NCBI RefSeq assembly: GCF_950097975.1
Contig: NZ_CATNHF010000029.1
Location: forward strand, 1-64,000
Direction: 5' to 3'
DNA: 64,000 bases
Source: Microbacterium sp. T2.11-28
Lineage (GTDB): Bacteria > Actinomycetota > Actinomycetes > Actinomycetales > Microbacteriaceae
Shown: one piece after another, positions 17,326 to 25,479 of the stretch
Layout: each line of letters starts with the position of its first letter
How positions within the stretch are numbered: position 1 is the stretch's first letter
Notes under the pieces: generated by a model
Databases searched by the model: none
What the model was told of the DNA's origin: nothing
The model's input: only the letters and a program-made list of their open reading frames with translations
Program-made: the position numbers and the translations under genes

Positions 17326-18785
17326 GGGGTGGTCCTCTCGGCCTCGTAGCGTTCACGCCAGGCGGCGTTCATCGGGAACAGGCCGTCGACGGGGTGCCCC
17401 TCGGCGACGCGGGCGGCGATCCACGCGTCCTCGTCCTCGCGGGCGAGCGCGGCGTCGACCACCTCTTCGGCCAGGCCCGGGGGGATGACGATCACGCCGT
17501 CGGCGTCGCCGACGATGACGTCGCCCGGCTGCACCGTGGTCCCGCCGCACGCGATGGTGAGGTCGTGGTCCCACGGCACGTGCTTGCGGCCGAGGACGGC
17601 GGGGTGGGCCCCGGCGGCGTAGACGGGGAGCCCCACGGCGGCGACGGCCTCGGCATCGCGCACGCCGCCGTCGGTGACGATCCCCGCGGCGCCCCGGGCG
17701 CGGGCGCGGATCGCCAGGATGTCGCCCAGCGTGCCCGAGCCCGCTTCGCCGCGGGCTTCGATGACCACGACCTCGCCCGCGCCCACGGCGTCGAACACGC
17801 GCTTCTGCGCGTTGTAGCCGCCGCCGTGGCTCTCGAAGAGGTCTTCGCGGTTCGGGACGAACCGCAGTGTGCGGGCCGTGCCCACGAGCTTCGCGCCCGG
17901 CTGCAGGGGGCGCACGCCGTCGATCGTGACGTTGTCCAGCCCGCGCTGGCGCAGCTGCTGCGAGAGCGCGGCCACCGTAACGCGTTCCAGCTTCTCGCGC
18001 AGGGATGGGTCGAGCGCCGGGCGCTCGGGCGCCGCTCCCCAGGCCTCGGCGCGCTGCGTGTCGTCGACGGCGGGGAGGGACCCGAGGCTGCCGTCGTAGC
18101 CGGGGCCGTCGCCCTCGACGACGGTCGTCACGAGCCGTCCCGAGGAGGCGCCGGTGGCGGGGGAGTCGACCTCCACCTCGACGACGTCACCCGGCGCGAT
18201 GACGGACGAGCCCGCCGGCGTGCCGGTGAGGATCACGTCGCCCGGCTCGAGGGTGAGGTGCTGGCTGAGGTCGGCGACGAACTGCGCGAGCGGGAAGATC
18301 AGCCCGGCGGTCGTGTCGTCCTGCGCGAGGTCGCCGTTGACCCACGTGCGCACCCGCAGCTGCGCAGGATCGACCGTGCGGGCGTCGATCAGCCGCGGAC
18401 CGATCGGGGTGAACCCGTCGCCCCCCTTGGAGCGGACGTTGGAGCCCTTGTCGGCCGCGCGCAGATCGTAGAGCCCGAGGTCGTTGGCTGCCGTGACCCA
18501 TCCGACGTGATCCCAGGCTTCGGCGAGGTCCACCTGCCGGGCCTCCGCACCGATCACCAGGGCGATCTCGCCCTCGAACGCCAGCAGCTCGGTGCCGGCG
18601 GGGCGGGCGATCGTCGAGGGGGAGGAGGCCACCGAGCTCGACGGCTTGAGGAAGTACGACGGGGCGCTGGGCCGGCGGCCGCGCTGGGTGGCGCGCGAGG
18701 CGTAGCTGAGGTGCACCGCGATGATCTTCCCGGGACGGCCGGGAAGCCCCGCGAACCGCGGATCGGTGGTGTCGTCGATGGTCAT
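17322..18785 (-). CDS. Fusion of FAH-family hydrolase/isomerase and RraA-like aldolase/decarboxylase
   Basis: Two domains in 487 residues. Residues 19-226 are a fumarylacetoacetate-hydrolase (HpaG-like) fold with metal ligands E71, E73 (FEGEIAL) and D102 (AANDLGLYD), followed by KGGDGFTPIGP. Residues 262-470 are an RraA/HMG-aldolase fold with TDGGVRD (371-377) and GDADGVIVIP. The cluster predicts 5-oxopent-3-ene-1,2,5-tricarboxylate decarboxylase/isomerase activity. HpaG in E. coli is instead two FAH domains, so the RraA half may replace one of them as the decarboxylase; that is inference. First gene of the minus-strand operon. Confidence 0.85.
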   Translation of the reverse strand: MTIDDTTDPRFAGLPGRPGKIIAVHLSYASRATQRGRRPSAPSYFLKPSSSVASSPSTIARPAGTELLAFEGEIALVIGAEARQVDLAEAWDHVGWVTAANDLGLYDLRAADKGSNVRSKGGDGFTPIGPRLIDARTVDPAQLRVRTWVNGDLAQDDTTAGLIFPLAQFVADLSQHLTLEPGDVILTGTPAGSSVIAPGDVVEVEVDSPATGASSGRLVTTVVEGDGPGYDGSLGSLPAVDDTQRAEAWGAAPERPALDPSLREKLERVTVAALSQQLRQRGLDNVTIDGVRPLQPGAKLVGTARTLRFVPNREDLFESHGGGYNAQKRVFDAVGAGEVVVIEARGEAGSGTLGDILAIRARARGAAGIVTDGGVRDAEAVAAVGLPVYAAGAHPAVLGRKHVPWDHDLTIACGGTTVQPGDVIVGDADGVIVIPPGLAEEVVDAALAREDEDAWIAARVAEGHPVDGLFPMNAAWRERYEAERTTP

Positions 18786-18815
18786 GAGCTCCCTCGCTCT
18801 TGCGTCGTATCTGAA

Positions 18816-18827
18816 ATCGTATATGAT
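18816..18827. promoter_or_regulatory. GntR operator candidate overlapping the MFS promoter
   Basis: ATCGTATATGAT is an imperfect palindrome of the ATnGTATACnAT kind bound by FCD-type GntR proteins. It lies between the divergent FAH-RraA and MFS genes, and its TATGAT part could also be the -10 box of the MFS gene. Binding there would control both directions. Confidence 0.55.
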
Positions 18828-18888
18828 CCTGAGTCACCGGGCAAGCACAGCCCGCCCCGACAGCGACGTCACCGACACAGGAGTCACC

Positions 18889-20277
18889 ATGAGCACAGCC
18901 TCGCCCGCTCCCCACCCGGGTTTCACCCCCACGGGCACGATATCCACCGCCGCCGACCGGCGCCGCGTCGTCTTCGCCACGGTGGTCGGCACCACCGTCG
19001 AGTGGTACGACTTCTTCATCTACGCCTCCGCCGCCGGACTCGTGTTCGGCCAGCTGTTCTTCGCCCCCGCCGGCGAGCAGCTCGCCCAGATCATCTCGTT
19101 CCTCACCGTGGGGATCAGCTTCCTCTTCCGCCCGTTCGGCGCCTTCCTCGCCGGTCACCTCGGCGACAAGTACGGCCGACGCCTCGTGCTGATGCTGACC
19201 CTGGTGCTGATGGGCGTCGCGACCACCCTCGTCGGGCTGCTGCCGACGTATGCCCAGATCGGCATCATCGCCCCGATCCTCCTGGTCGTCCTGCGGATCC
19301 TGCAGGGGATCTCCGCCGGCGGCGAGTGGGGCGGCGCCGTGCTGATGGCCGTCGAGCACGCGCCGAAGGCCAAGCGCGGGCTCTTCGGCGCCTCGCCCCA
19401 GATCGGTGTGCCCCTCGGGCTCCTGCTGGCCTCCGCCGTGCTCGCGATCGTCGCCCTCCCGGGTGAGGAGTTCTTCCTCACGTGGGGCTGGCGCATCCCC
19501 TTCCTGCTGAGCGTCGTGCTCATCCTCATCGGCTACTACGTGCGTCGCCGTGTCGAGGAGAGCCCGGTCTTCCTCGAGCTCGCCGAGCGCAAGGAGGAGA
19601 CGCGCATGCCGATCGTGCAGCTGTTCCGCACGCACGCGCTCCTGGTCGTGGTCGCCGCGCTGGTCTTCGCCGGCAACAACGCCGTCGGCTACATGACGAC
19701 CGGCGGATACATCCAGCGGTACGCGACCGACCCGAAGGGTCCGCTCGGCCTGGCCACGTCGGACGTGCTGTGGGCGGTCACCCTCTCGGCCGTCTCGTGG
19801 CTCGTCTTCACGTGGATCGCGGGCTGGCTGTCGGACCGGCTCGGCCGACGCACCACCTACATCATCGGCTGGGTGCTGCAGCTCGTGGGCGTGCTCCTGC
19901 TGTTCCCGCTCGTCAACACCGGCGAGATCGCGCTTCTGACGGCTGGTCTGGTGATCCTCACCGTGGGCCTCGGATTCACCTACGGGCCGCAGGCGGCGCT
20001 CTACGCGGAGCTGTTCCCGGCGTCGATCCGCTTCTCGGGCGTCTCGATCTCGTACGCGATCGGCGCGATCCTCGGTGGCGCCTTCGCGCCGTCGATCGCC
20101 ACCTGGCTCGTCCAGCGCACCGGCTCGACCGACGCCGTCACGTGGTACCTCGCCGGCATGACCGTCCTGGGGCTGATCGCGACGCTGCTGCTGCGCGACC
20201 GCAGCGGCATCCCCCTCGGCCCCGACCACGAGGCCGAGCAGGCCGTGAGCCCCATCCGCGGGCTCGCACGGGCCTGA
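18889..20277 (+). CDS. MHS-family MFS transporter, probable aromatic acid uptake
   Basis: A 462-residue, 12-segment major facilitator of the metabolite:H+ symporter group. GTTVEWYDFFIYASAAGLVF at the start, GDKYGRR between segments 2 and 3, and GISAGGEWGGAVLM are the hallmark motifs. The ATG at 18889 has AGGAG upstream. It diverges from the hpa catabolic operon and shares its control region, so a hydroxyphenylacetate or related acid is the likely substrate. Confidence 0.9.
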   Translation: MSTASPAPHPGFTPTGTISTAADRRRVVFATVVGTTVEWYDFFIYASAAGLVFGQLFFAPAGEQLAQIISFLTVGISFLFRPFGAFLAGHLGDKYGRRLVLMLTLVLMGVATTLVGLLPTYAQIGIIAPILLVVLRILQGISAGGEWGGAVLMAVEHAPKAKRGLFGASPQIGVPLGLLLASAVLAIVALPGEEFFLTWGWRIPFLLSVVLILIGYYVRRRVEESPVFLELAERKEETRMPIVQLFRTHALLVVVAALVFAGNNAVGYMTTGGYIQRYATDPKGPLGLATSDVLWAVTLSAVSWLVFTWIAGWLSDRLGRRTTYIIGWVLQLVGVLLLFPLVNTGEIALLTAGLVILTVGLGFTYGPQAALYAELFPASIRFSGVSISYAIGAILGGAFAPSIATWLVQRTGSTDAVTWYLAGMTVLGLIATLLLRDRSGIPLGPDHEAEQAVSPIRGLARA

Positions 20278-20317
20278 GCGGGCCGTCCCGCCGGCCTCGG
20301 ACTCGGAGGGTCGCACC

Positions 20318-20387
20318 GGATTCGGAGCCTCATCGCTGACGGCTCCGAATCCGGGCGCCGGCTCCGAATCCGTTCCGGCCGAATCCG
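20318..20387. repeat. CTCCGAATCC repeats and perfect hairpin before the monooxygenase gene
   Basis: GGATTCGGAGCC (20318-20329) and GGCTCCGAATCC (20341-20352) are perfect 12-bp inverted arms with an 11-base loop. A second GGCTCCGAATCC lies at 20360-20371 and a weaker CCGGCCGAATCCG at 20375-20387. It could be the MFS terminator, an attenuator or stacked operator half-sites for the downstream gene. Confidence 0.75.
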
Positions 20388-20437
20388 CGAGAAGATGGCA
20401 GCAGCCCGACCGAGACGTCGGGGAAGGATCGAAGACG

Positions 20438-22330
20438 ATGCAGTTCCACCACCACGGGTACGTCTCCGGCGACCCTCGCGTCCAGCCCTCCGCCGGCACC
20501 GGCGTCGACCGCCCGGCCGAGCTCCCCGACGAGATCGACGTGCTGATCGTCGGCTCGGGGCCGGCGGGCATGCTGCTGGCCGCGCAGCTGTCGCAGTACC
20601 CGACGGTGGTGACCCGCCTGGTCGAACGGCGGGACGGGCGGCTCGTCCTCGGGCAGGCCGACGGCATCCAGCCGCGGAGCGTCGAGACGTTCCAGGCCTT
20701 CGGCTTCGCCGAGCGGATCACCGCCGAGGCGTACAACATCGGCTGGATGAACTTCTGGGGGCCCGACCCGGACGATCCGCGCCGGATCGTGCGTCGGTCG
20801 CGGACGGCGGACTACGCGTACCAGATCAGCGAGTTCCCCCACCTGATCGTGAACCAGGCGCGCGTGCTCGACTACTTCGCCGAGGCCGCCGCGCACGGTC
20901 CGGGCCGGATCGTGCCCGACTACGGCATCGAGTTCCTCGGGCTCACGGTGCAGGGCGCGGGCGAGTATCCCGTCGAGGTGCGGCTCCGCCACGTCGCGGG
21001 CGAGCGTGCCGGCGAGGAGCGCACGGTGCATGCCAAGTACGTCGCCGGATGCGACGGGGCCCGCAGCGGCGTGCGCGAGGCGATCGGCCGCCGGCACGTC
21101 GGCGACATCTCGCAGCACGCCTGGGGCGTCATGGACGTGCTCGTCGAGACCGATTTCCCCGACTGGCGGATCAAGTGCGCGATCAACGCCGAGGCGGGGA
21201 ACATCCTCCACATCCCGCGCGAGGGGGGCTACCTCAGCCGCATGTACATCGACCTCGGCGCCGTCGCCGCCGACGACGACCACCGGGTGCGACAGACGCC
21301 GATCGAGGAGATCATCCGGCGGGCGAACGAGATCCTCCACCCCTACTCCATCGACGTGAAGCAGGTCGCCTGGCACAGCGTGTACGAGGTCGGGCACCGT
21401 GTCACCGACGGCTTCGACGACGCGCTGGACGATGACCGCGACCCGCGCGTCTTCCTCACGGGCGACGCGTGCCACACCCACAGCGCCAAGGCGGGGCAGG
21501 GCATGAACGTGTCCATGCAGGACGGCTTCAACCTCGGCTGGAAGCTCGGCTCGGTGCTCACCGGGCGCAGCCCCGCGTCGCTGCTCGCGACCTACGGCGC
21601 CGAGCGGCGACCCGTGGCGCAGCAGCTCATCGACTTCGACCGAGAGTGGTCCTCGCTCATGGCGCGCAAGCCCGAGGAGATCTCCGACCCCGAGGATCTC
21701 GCGACGTACTACCTCGCGACGGCGGAGTTCCCCTCCGGCTTCATGACGCAGTACGGGCCGTCGGCGATCGTCGGATCCGGCGAGCACCAGGCGCTTGCGG
21801 CGGGCTTCCCGATCGGCAAGCGGTTCCAGAGTGCGCCGGTCACCCTCGTCGCCGACGGCAACGTCGTCCATCTCGGCCACCATGCGAGAGCCGACGGCCG
21901 CTGGCGGCTGTACGCCTTCGCCGACCCCGCGGCGTCCGGAGCGCATCCCGCGCTCGATGCGTGGGCGGAGTGGCTGGGGTCCTCGGCGGAGTCGCCGCTG
22001 ATCCGATTCCGACGGGGCGACGAGGATGCCGATGCCCTGTTCGATGTGAAGGTCGTCTACCCGGAGGGCTTCGAGGCGGTCGACGTGGCGGCGGTGCCCG
22101 CCGTGTTCCGCCCGCAGAGCGGCCCCCTCGGGCTCACCGATTGGGAGAAGGTGTTCGCGGCGGGTCCGTCGGCCTGGAACGACGTCGACATCTTCGCCGA
22201 GCGCGGGCTGTCGCGCGACGGGGTCGTGGTCGTCGTGAGGCCCGACCAGTACGTCGCGGCCGTCCTGCCGCTGACCGTGACCGCCGAGCTCGCCGCCTTC
22301 TTCGACGGGGTGCTGCTCCCGCCGGAGTAG
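20438..22330 (+). CDS. FAD-dependent aromatic-ring monooxygenase (phenol 2-monooxygenase/MobA type)
   Basis: A 630-residue class A flavoprotein hydroxylase. The FAD Rossmann motif GSGPAG is at 39-44, the second FAD/NAD(P)H motif is CDGARSGVRE, and GDACHTHSAKAGQGMN (about 342-357) binds the flavin ribityl chain. The thioredoxin-like C-terminal domain of the 3-hydroxybenzoate 4-monooxygenase/phenol hydroxylase group fills the last about 180 residues. In this cluster it may make the catechol substrate of HpaD from 3- or 4-hydroxyphenylacetate, a job done by the unrelated HpaBC in other bacteria. Confidence 0.88.
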   Translation: MQFHHHGYVSGDPRVQPSAGTGVDRPAELPDEIDVLIVGSGPAGMLLAAQLSQYPTVVTRLVERRDGRLVLGQADGIQPRSVETFQAFGFAERITAEAYNIGWMNFWGPDPDDPRRIVRRSRTADYAYQISEFPHLIVNQARVLDYFAEAAAHGPGRIVPDYGIEFLGLTVQGAGEYPVEVRLRHVAGERAGEERTVHAKYVAGCDGARSGVREAIGRRHVGDISQHAWGVMDVLVETDFPDWRIKCAINAEAGNILHIPREGGYLSRMYIDLGAVAADDDHRVRQTPIEEIIRRANEILHPYSIDVKQVAWHSVYEVGHRVTDGFDDALDDDRDPRVFLTGDACHTHSAKAGQGMNVSMQDGFNLGWKLGSVLTGRSPASLLATYGAERRPVAQQLIDFDREWSSLMARKPEEISDPEDLATYYLATAEFPSGFMTQYGPSAIVGSGEHQALAAGFPIGKRFQSAPVTLVADGNVVHLGHHARADGRWRLYAFADPAASGAHPALDAWAEWLGSSAESPLIRFRRGDEDADALFDVKVVYPEGFEAVDVAAVPAVFRPQSGPLGLTDWEKVFAAGPSAWNDVDIFAERGLSRDGVVVVVRPDQYVAAVLPLTVTAELAAFFDGVLLPPE

Positions 22331-22332
22331 AG

Positions 22333-22442
22333 CATGTCCCGCTTTCGGCGACCGTGGCCGGGCGCGGCGGTGCGAAAAGCAGGACGGATAGCCGGTTCGG
22401 CCGACTTTGCCCGGCGGATGCTGCGGTGAGGCCTGCTTTTGC
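22333..22442. repeat. Intergenic repeat (copy B) and probable bidirectional terminator
   Basis: A CATGTCCCGCTTTCGG element (22333-22348) related to copies A, C and D comes first. AAAAGCAGG (22375-22383) and CCTGCTTTT (22432-22440) are 9-bp inverted arms around a GC-rich spacer. The region lies between two convergent genes and could end transcription from both sides. Confidence 0.6.
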
Positions 22443-22469
22443 CCCCCGGGGTCGTGGAAGGGGACGCGC

Positions 22470-24128
22470 TCAGCGGTTCACGCGGATGATCTCCTGCTGG
22501 TACGGCGCGATGACGTCGCCGGAGATGCGGCAGTCGAGCAGGAGGAACGGCCGGTCGGATGCCGGACGGGCGGCCCATTCGTCGAGCACCTCCAGGTCGG
22601 CGAGCTCCCGCACCACGACGCCGTGGGCCCCGACCGAGCGGGCCAGGCCGGCGAAGTCGACCTCGGGGATCAGCATCGGCTCCCGGGCGAGGCCCTGGAG
22701 CCCGTACAGGTTCACCTCCGCGCCGTAGGCGGCGTCGTTCCAGACGACGGCGAGGCCGCGGCCGGCGGCGACGCGCACGGCGGACTCCAGATCGGCGAGC
22801 GCCATGAGGCCGCCGCCGTCGCCGGTCGTGAGCACCACCGTGGCTTCCGGTTTCGCGAGTGCCGCGCCGGGCACCGAGGGGAAGCCCAGTCCGATCGACT
22901 GGTACGCGGTGCCCACCATGAGCATGCGGTCGGGCGACGCGACCGGCCAGTACATGTTCGCCCACCCGATGAAGTGGCCGCCGTCCGAGACGACGACGCG
23001 GTCGCGCGTGGACGGGTGCGCCTCGAGCAGCTCGCCGATGCGCGCGGCGACGGAGCGGGGGTCGAGGCGGCCGCCGGCGGCGAGGGCGTCGCCGGGCTCG
23101 CGGGCGCGCAGCGGTGCGAGGTCGACGGATTCCCGCCAGCCGGACGATGGCGCGCCCTCCAGCGCCTCGACGAGCGCGGAGGCCACGACCGCCGCGTCGC
23201 CGCGGAGGAACCCGCCGACGTGCGGATGCGTCGCCGCGGGTGCGACGTCGACCTGCACCACCCGCGTGCCGGGCGCGAACAGCTCGCCGAACCGCATCGT
23301 GAACTGGTTGAGCCCCGCGCCGAACACGACCGCCACGTCGGCGGTGCGGACGAGCTCCATCGCGCCGTCGGCGCCGAATCCTCCGGTCACGCCGAGGTCG
23401 AACTCGGGGCGGGGGAAGATGCCGCGGCCGAGCGCTGTCGTCGCGGTGAGGGCGCCGGTGGCGTCCGCGAGCCGACCGAGCGATTCCCTGGCGCCGGCGA
23501 CCCAGGCTCCGCGTCCGGCGAGGAGGAGCGGCCGCTGCGCCCGGGCGAGCGCGCCGGCGAGGTCGGCGATCGCGGCGCGGGCGAAGGGCGACGGCGCGAG
23601 GGGCGCCGGAAGCGACGGCGAGGGTGCGTCGGGCACCGGCCCGGCGTCGAGCCGCGCGACGTCGTACGGGATCGCGAGCACCGTCGGCACGCGGTACGAC
23701 AGGGCGTGCTCGATCGCGATGACGGTGGTGGCGGCGGCATCCGCTCGCCCGACGGTATAGGTGCGCGCGCCGACGGCCGAGGCGAGGGCGATCTGGTCCA
23801 CGTCCCACGGGCGGGGGCCCGACGTCGGCTCGTCGCCGACCACCAGGATCAGCGGCACGTGCGCCTGCACCGCCTCGGCGAGGGCGGTGAGAGTGTTCGT
23901 GAAGCCGGCGCCGTAGGTGGCGGTGGCCGCCGCCAGCCCGCCGCCGGCGCGGTGATACGCGTCGGCGGCCACGACGCCGCCCGCTTCGTGCCGGACGGCG
24001 GTGAAGGACACCGCCGTCGAGCGCTCCAGGGCGTCGAGGAAGTACGCGTTGCCGTTGCCCATCACCCCGAACACGTGGTCGATGTGGTGGGCGAGGGTGT
24101 GCGCGACGTGCGCGGAAACCGTGGGCAT
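22470..24128 (-). CDS. Thiamine diphosphate-dependent decarboxylase/synthase-family enzyme
   Basis: A 552-residue protein with the three-domain layout of the acetolactate synthase/benzoylformate decarboxylase family. The ThDP-activating Glu is in VRHEAGG near residue 48. The ThDP/Mg motif runs from GDGGGLMALADLE to WNDAAYG in the C-terminal domain. The ATG at 24128 has GGAG upstream. Which 2-oxo acid it uses is not readable. A role with phenylpyruvate or benzoylformate is suggested only by the neighbouring aromatic cluster, from which it is transcribed convergently. Confidence 0.87.
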   Translation of the reverse strand: MPTVSAHVAHTLAHHIDHVFGVMGNGNAYFLDALERSTAVSFTAVRHEAGGVVAADAYHRAGGGLAAATATYGAGFTNTLTALAEAVQAHVPLILVVGDEPTSGPRPWDVDQIALASAVGARTYTVGRADAAATTVIAIEHALSYRVPTVLAIPYDVARLDAGPVPDAPSPSLPAPLAPSPFARAAIADLAGALARAQRPLLLAGRGAWVAGARESLGRLADATGALTATTALGRGIFPRPEFDLGVTGGFGADGAMELVRTADVAVVFGAGLNQFTMRFGELFAPGTRVVQVDVAPAATHPHVGGFLRGDAAVVASALVEALEGAPSSGWRESVDLAPLRAREPGDALAAGGRLDPRSVAARIGELLEAHPSTRDRVVVSDGGHFIGWANMYWPVASPDRMLMVGTAYQSIGLGFPSVPGAALAKPEATVVLTTGDGGGLMALADLESAVRVAAGRGLAVVWNDAAYGAEVNLYGLQGLAREPMLIPEVDFAGLARSVGAHGVVVRELADLEVLDEWAARPASDRPFLLLDCRISGDVIAPYQQEIIRVNR

Positions 24129-24285
24129 GGGAGCTCCAGCGAAGACGGGACGGATGCGAGGCCGTATGTGTCTCGCTCGCGGACATCGACGTCGCGCGGC
24201 TGCGTGCCCCTTTTCCGAGCACCGGCGGCCGTGGCCGCCGGACAGTGCGAGTGTATACGATCCGGTGAGGGCTGCCGCCGGGCCG

Positions 24286-24360
24286 CATGTCCCTGATTCG
24301 GCTGGATCGAGCGCCCTCGGGCGACCGAAAGCGGGACATGCGTGACCGAAAGTGGGACAT
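24286..24360. repeat. Dispersed intergenic repeat, GTGGGACAT type (copy C)
   Basis: CATGTCCCTGATTCGG (24286-24301) faces two direct copies of GACCGAAAG(C/T)GGGACAT at 24323-24339 and 24344-24360. The unit is the same as in copies A, B and D. It fills the gap between two divergent genes, so it may carry promoter parts. Confidence 0.75.
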
Positions 24361-24378
24361 CCACGGCAGGATGAGCGC

Positions 24379-25443
24379 ATGGAACTCGACCGGCTGCGCA
24401 GCGAGCGGCTGCGCCACCACCGGCTGAGCGCTCCCGCCGCATCCGTCACCGAGGCGGCGACCCACATGACGGCGACCCAGGGGCAGGAGTTCTGGGGCGG
24501 ACGGTGGGCGCTCGCCGCCCGTACCCGCGGCGCCCCGACGCTCAGCGACGTCGACGCCGCGTTCGCGGAACCGGATGGGCTCGTCCGCTCGTGGACCCAG
24601 CGGGGGACGCTGCACATCCTGCCGGCGCGGGACCTCCCCTGGATCCTCCGGGTCACCGCCGAGCGGCAGACCAAGCAGTACGCCGGGATCCACCGGAGCC
24701 TCGGCATCGACGCGGACATGCTGGCGCGCGCCGACGCGGCGGTGCGCCCGGTGCTCGCGAACGGCAACCGGATCACCCGCCCGGAGTTCGCCGCCGTCCT
24801 GTCGGGCGTCGGCATCGACCCGTCCGGGATGCGCGGCAACCACATCTTCTCGGCGCTGGCGCTGCGGCTGGTCGTCGTGCTCGGACCCGTCGTGCCCCGC
24901 GAGAGCGGTCCGACGCGCGACCAGTACGTCGTCGCGCCCGAGGACTGGATCCCTGAGACCGCCGAGCCGGCGGACCCGCTCGCGGAGCTGTTCGTGCGGT
25001 ACATCCGCAGCCACGGTCCCGCCGGAATCGGCGACTTCGGATGGTGGGCGGGCCTGCCGAAGGGACTGTCGCAACAGGCGCGGGACGGTGCGGGCGACCG
25101 GGTCGTCGAGGTCGAGGAGGGGCTGTTCGTCGCCGCTGGACCGGCGCCGCGCCGAGCCCGCGTCGACCAGGTGCAGGCGCTGCCGCCTTTCGAGGAGTAC
25201 TACCTGTCGTACGTCGACCGCACGACGCCCTGCGCACCGGAGTTCACCCGGCGGATCGGGCCGAGCATGAACGGGATCGTCCAGCCCGTCCTCGTCGCGG
25301 ACGGCGAGATCGTCGGCGTGTGGTCGCATTCGGTGGCCGTCGGAAAGCACCACCTCGCCCCCGTGCCGGAGCTGTTCGGCGATGCGGACGCCGTTGCCGT
25401 CGAGGCGGCGCTCGGTCGCTTCGCGCGATTCATCACCGGCTGA
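24379..25443 (+). CDS. Winged-helix DNA-binding domain protein (HTH_42/AlkZ-like family)
   Basis: A 354-residue protein of the winged-helix family to which the Streptomyces DNA glycosylase AlkZ belongs. Landmarks are the N-terminal LRSERLRHHRL, RSWTQRGTLHILPARDLPW and the late LPPFEEYYLSYVDR and GIVQPVLVADGEIVGVW blocks. AlkZ itself unhooks azinomycin crosslinks; most relatives, including this one, have no tested function. The ATG at 24379 was chosen at the start of the conserved region. No partner gene is evident. Confidence 0.85.
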   Translation: MELDRLRSERLRHHRLSAPAASVTEAATHMTATQGQEFWGGRWALAARTRGAPTLSDVDAAFAEPDGLVRSWTQRGTLHILPARDLPWILRVTAERQTKQYAGIHRSLGIDADMLARADAAVRPVLANGNRITRPEFAAVLSGVGIDPSGMRGNHIFSALALRLVVVLGPVVPRESGPTRDQYVVAPEDWIPETAEPADPLAELFVRYIRSHGPAGIGDFGWWAGLPKGLSQQARDGAGDRVVEVEEGLFVAAGPAPRRARVDQVQALPPFEEYYLSYVDRTTPCAPEFTRRIGPSMNGIVQPVLVADGEIVGVWSHSVAVGKHHLAPVPELFGDADAVAVEAALGRFARFITG

Positions 25444-25479
25444 GGCCTGCCCGCGGTGCGGATGCGGAGCCGGCCGCCG

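Noticed and set aside
18187..20739. Minus-strand 850-codon frame that includes the FAH region and continues under the MFS gene
   Set aside because: It is antisense to the MFS transporter and out of frame with the FAH-RraA protein.
22057..25353. Minus-strand open frame of about 1,100 codons across the ThDP gene and its neighbours
   Set aside because: Composition is Arg/Ala/Gly-rich without domains; the region is explained by the monooxygenase, ThDP and winged-helix genes in other frames.
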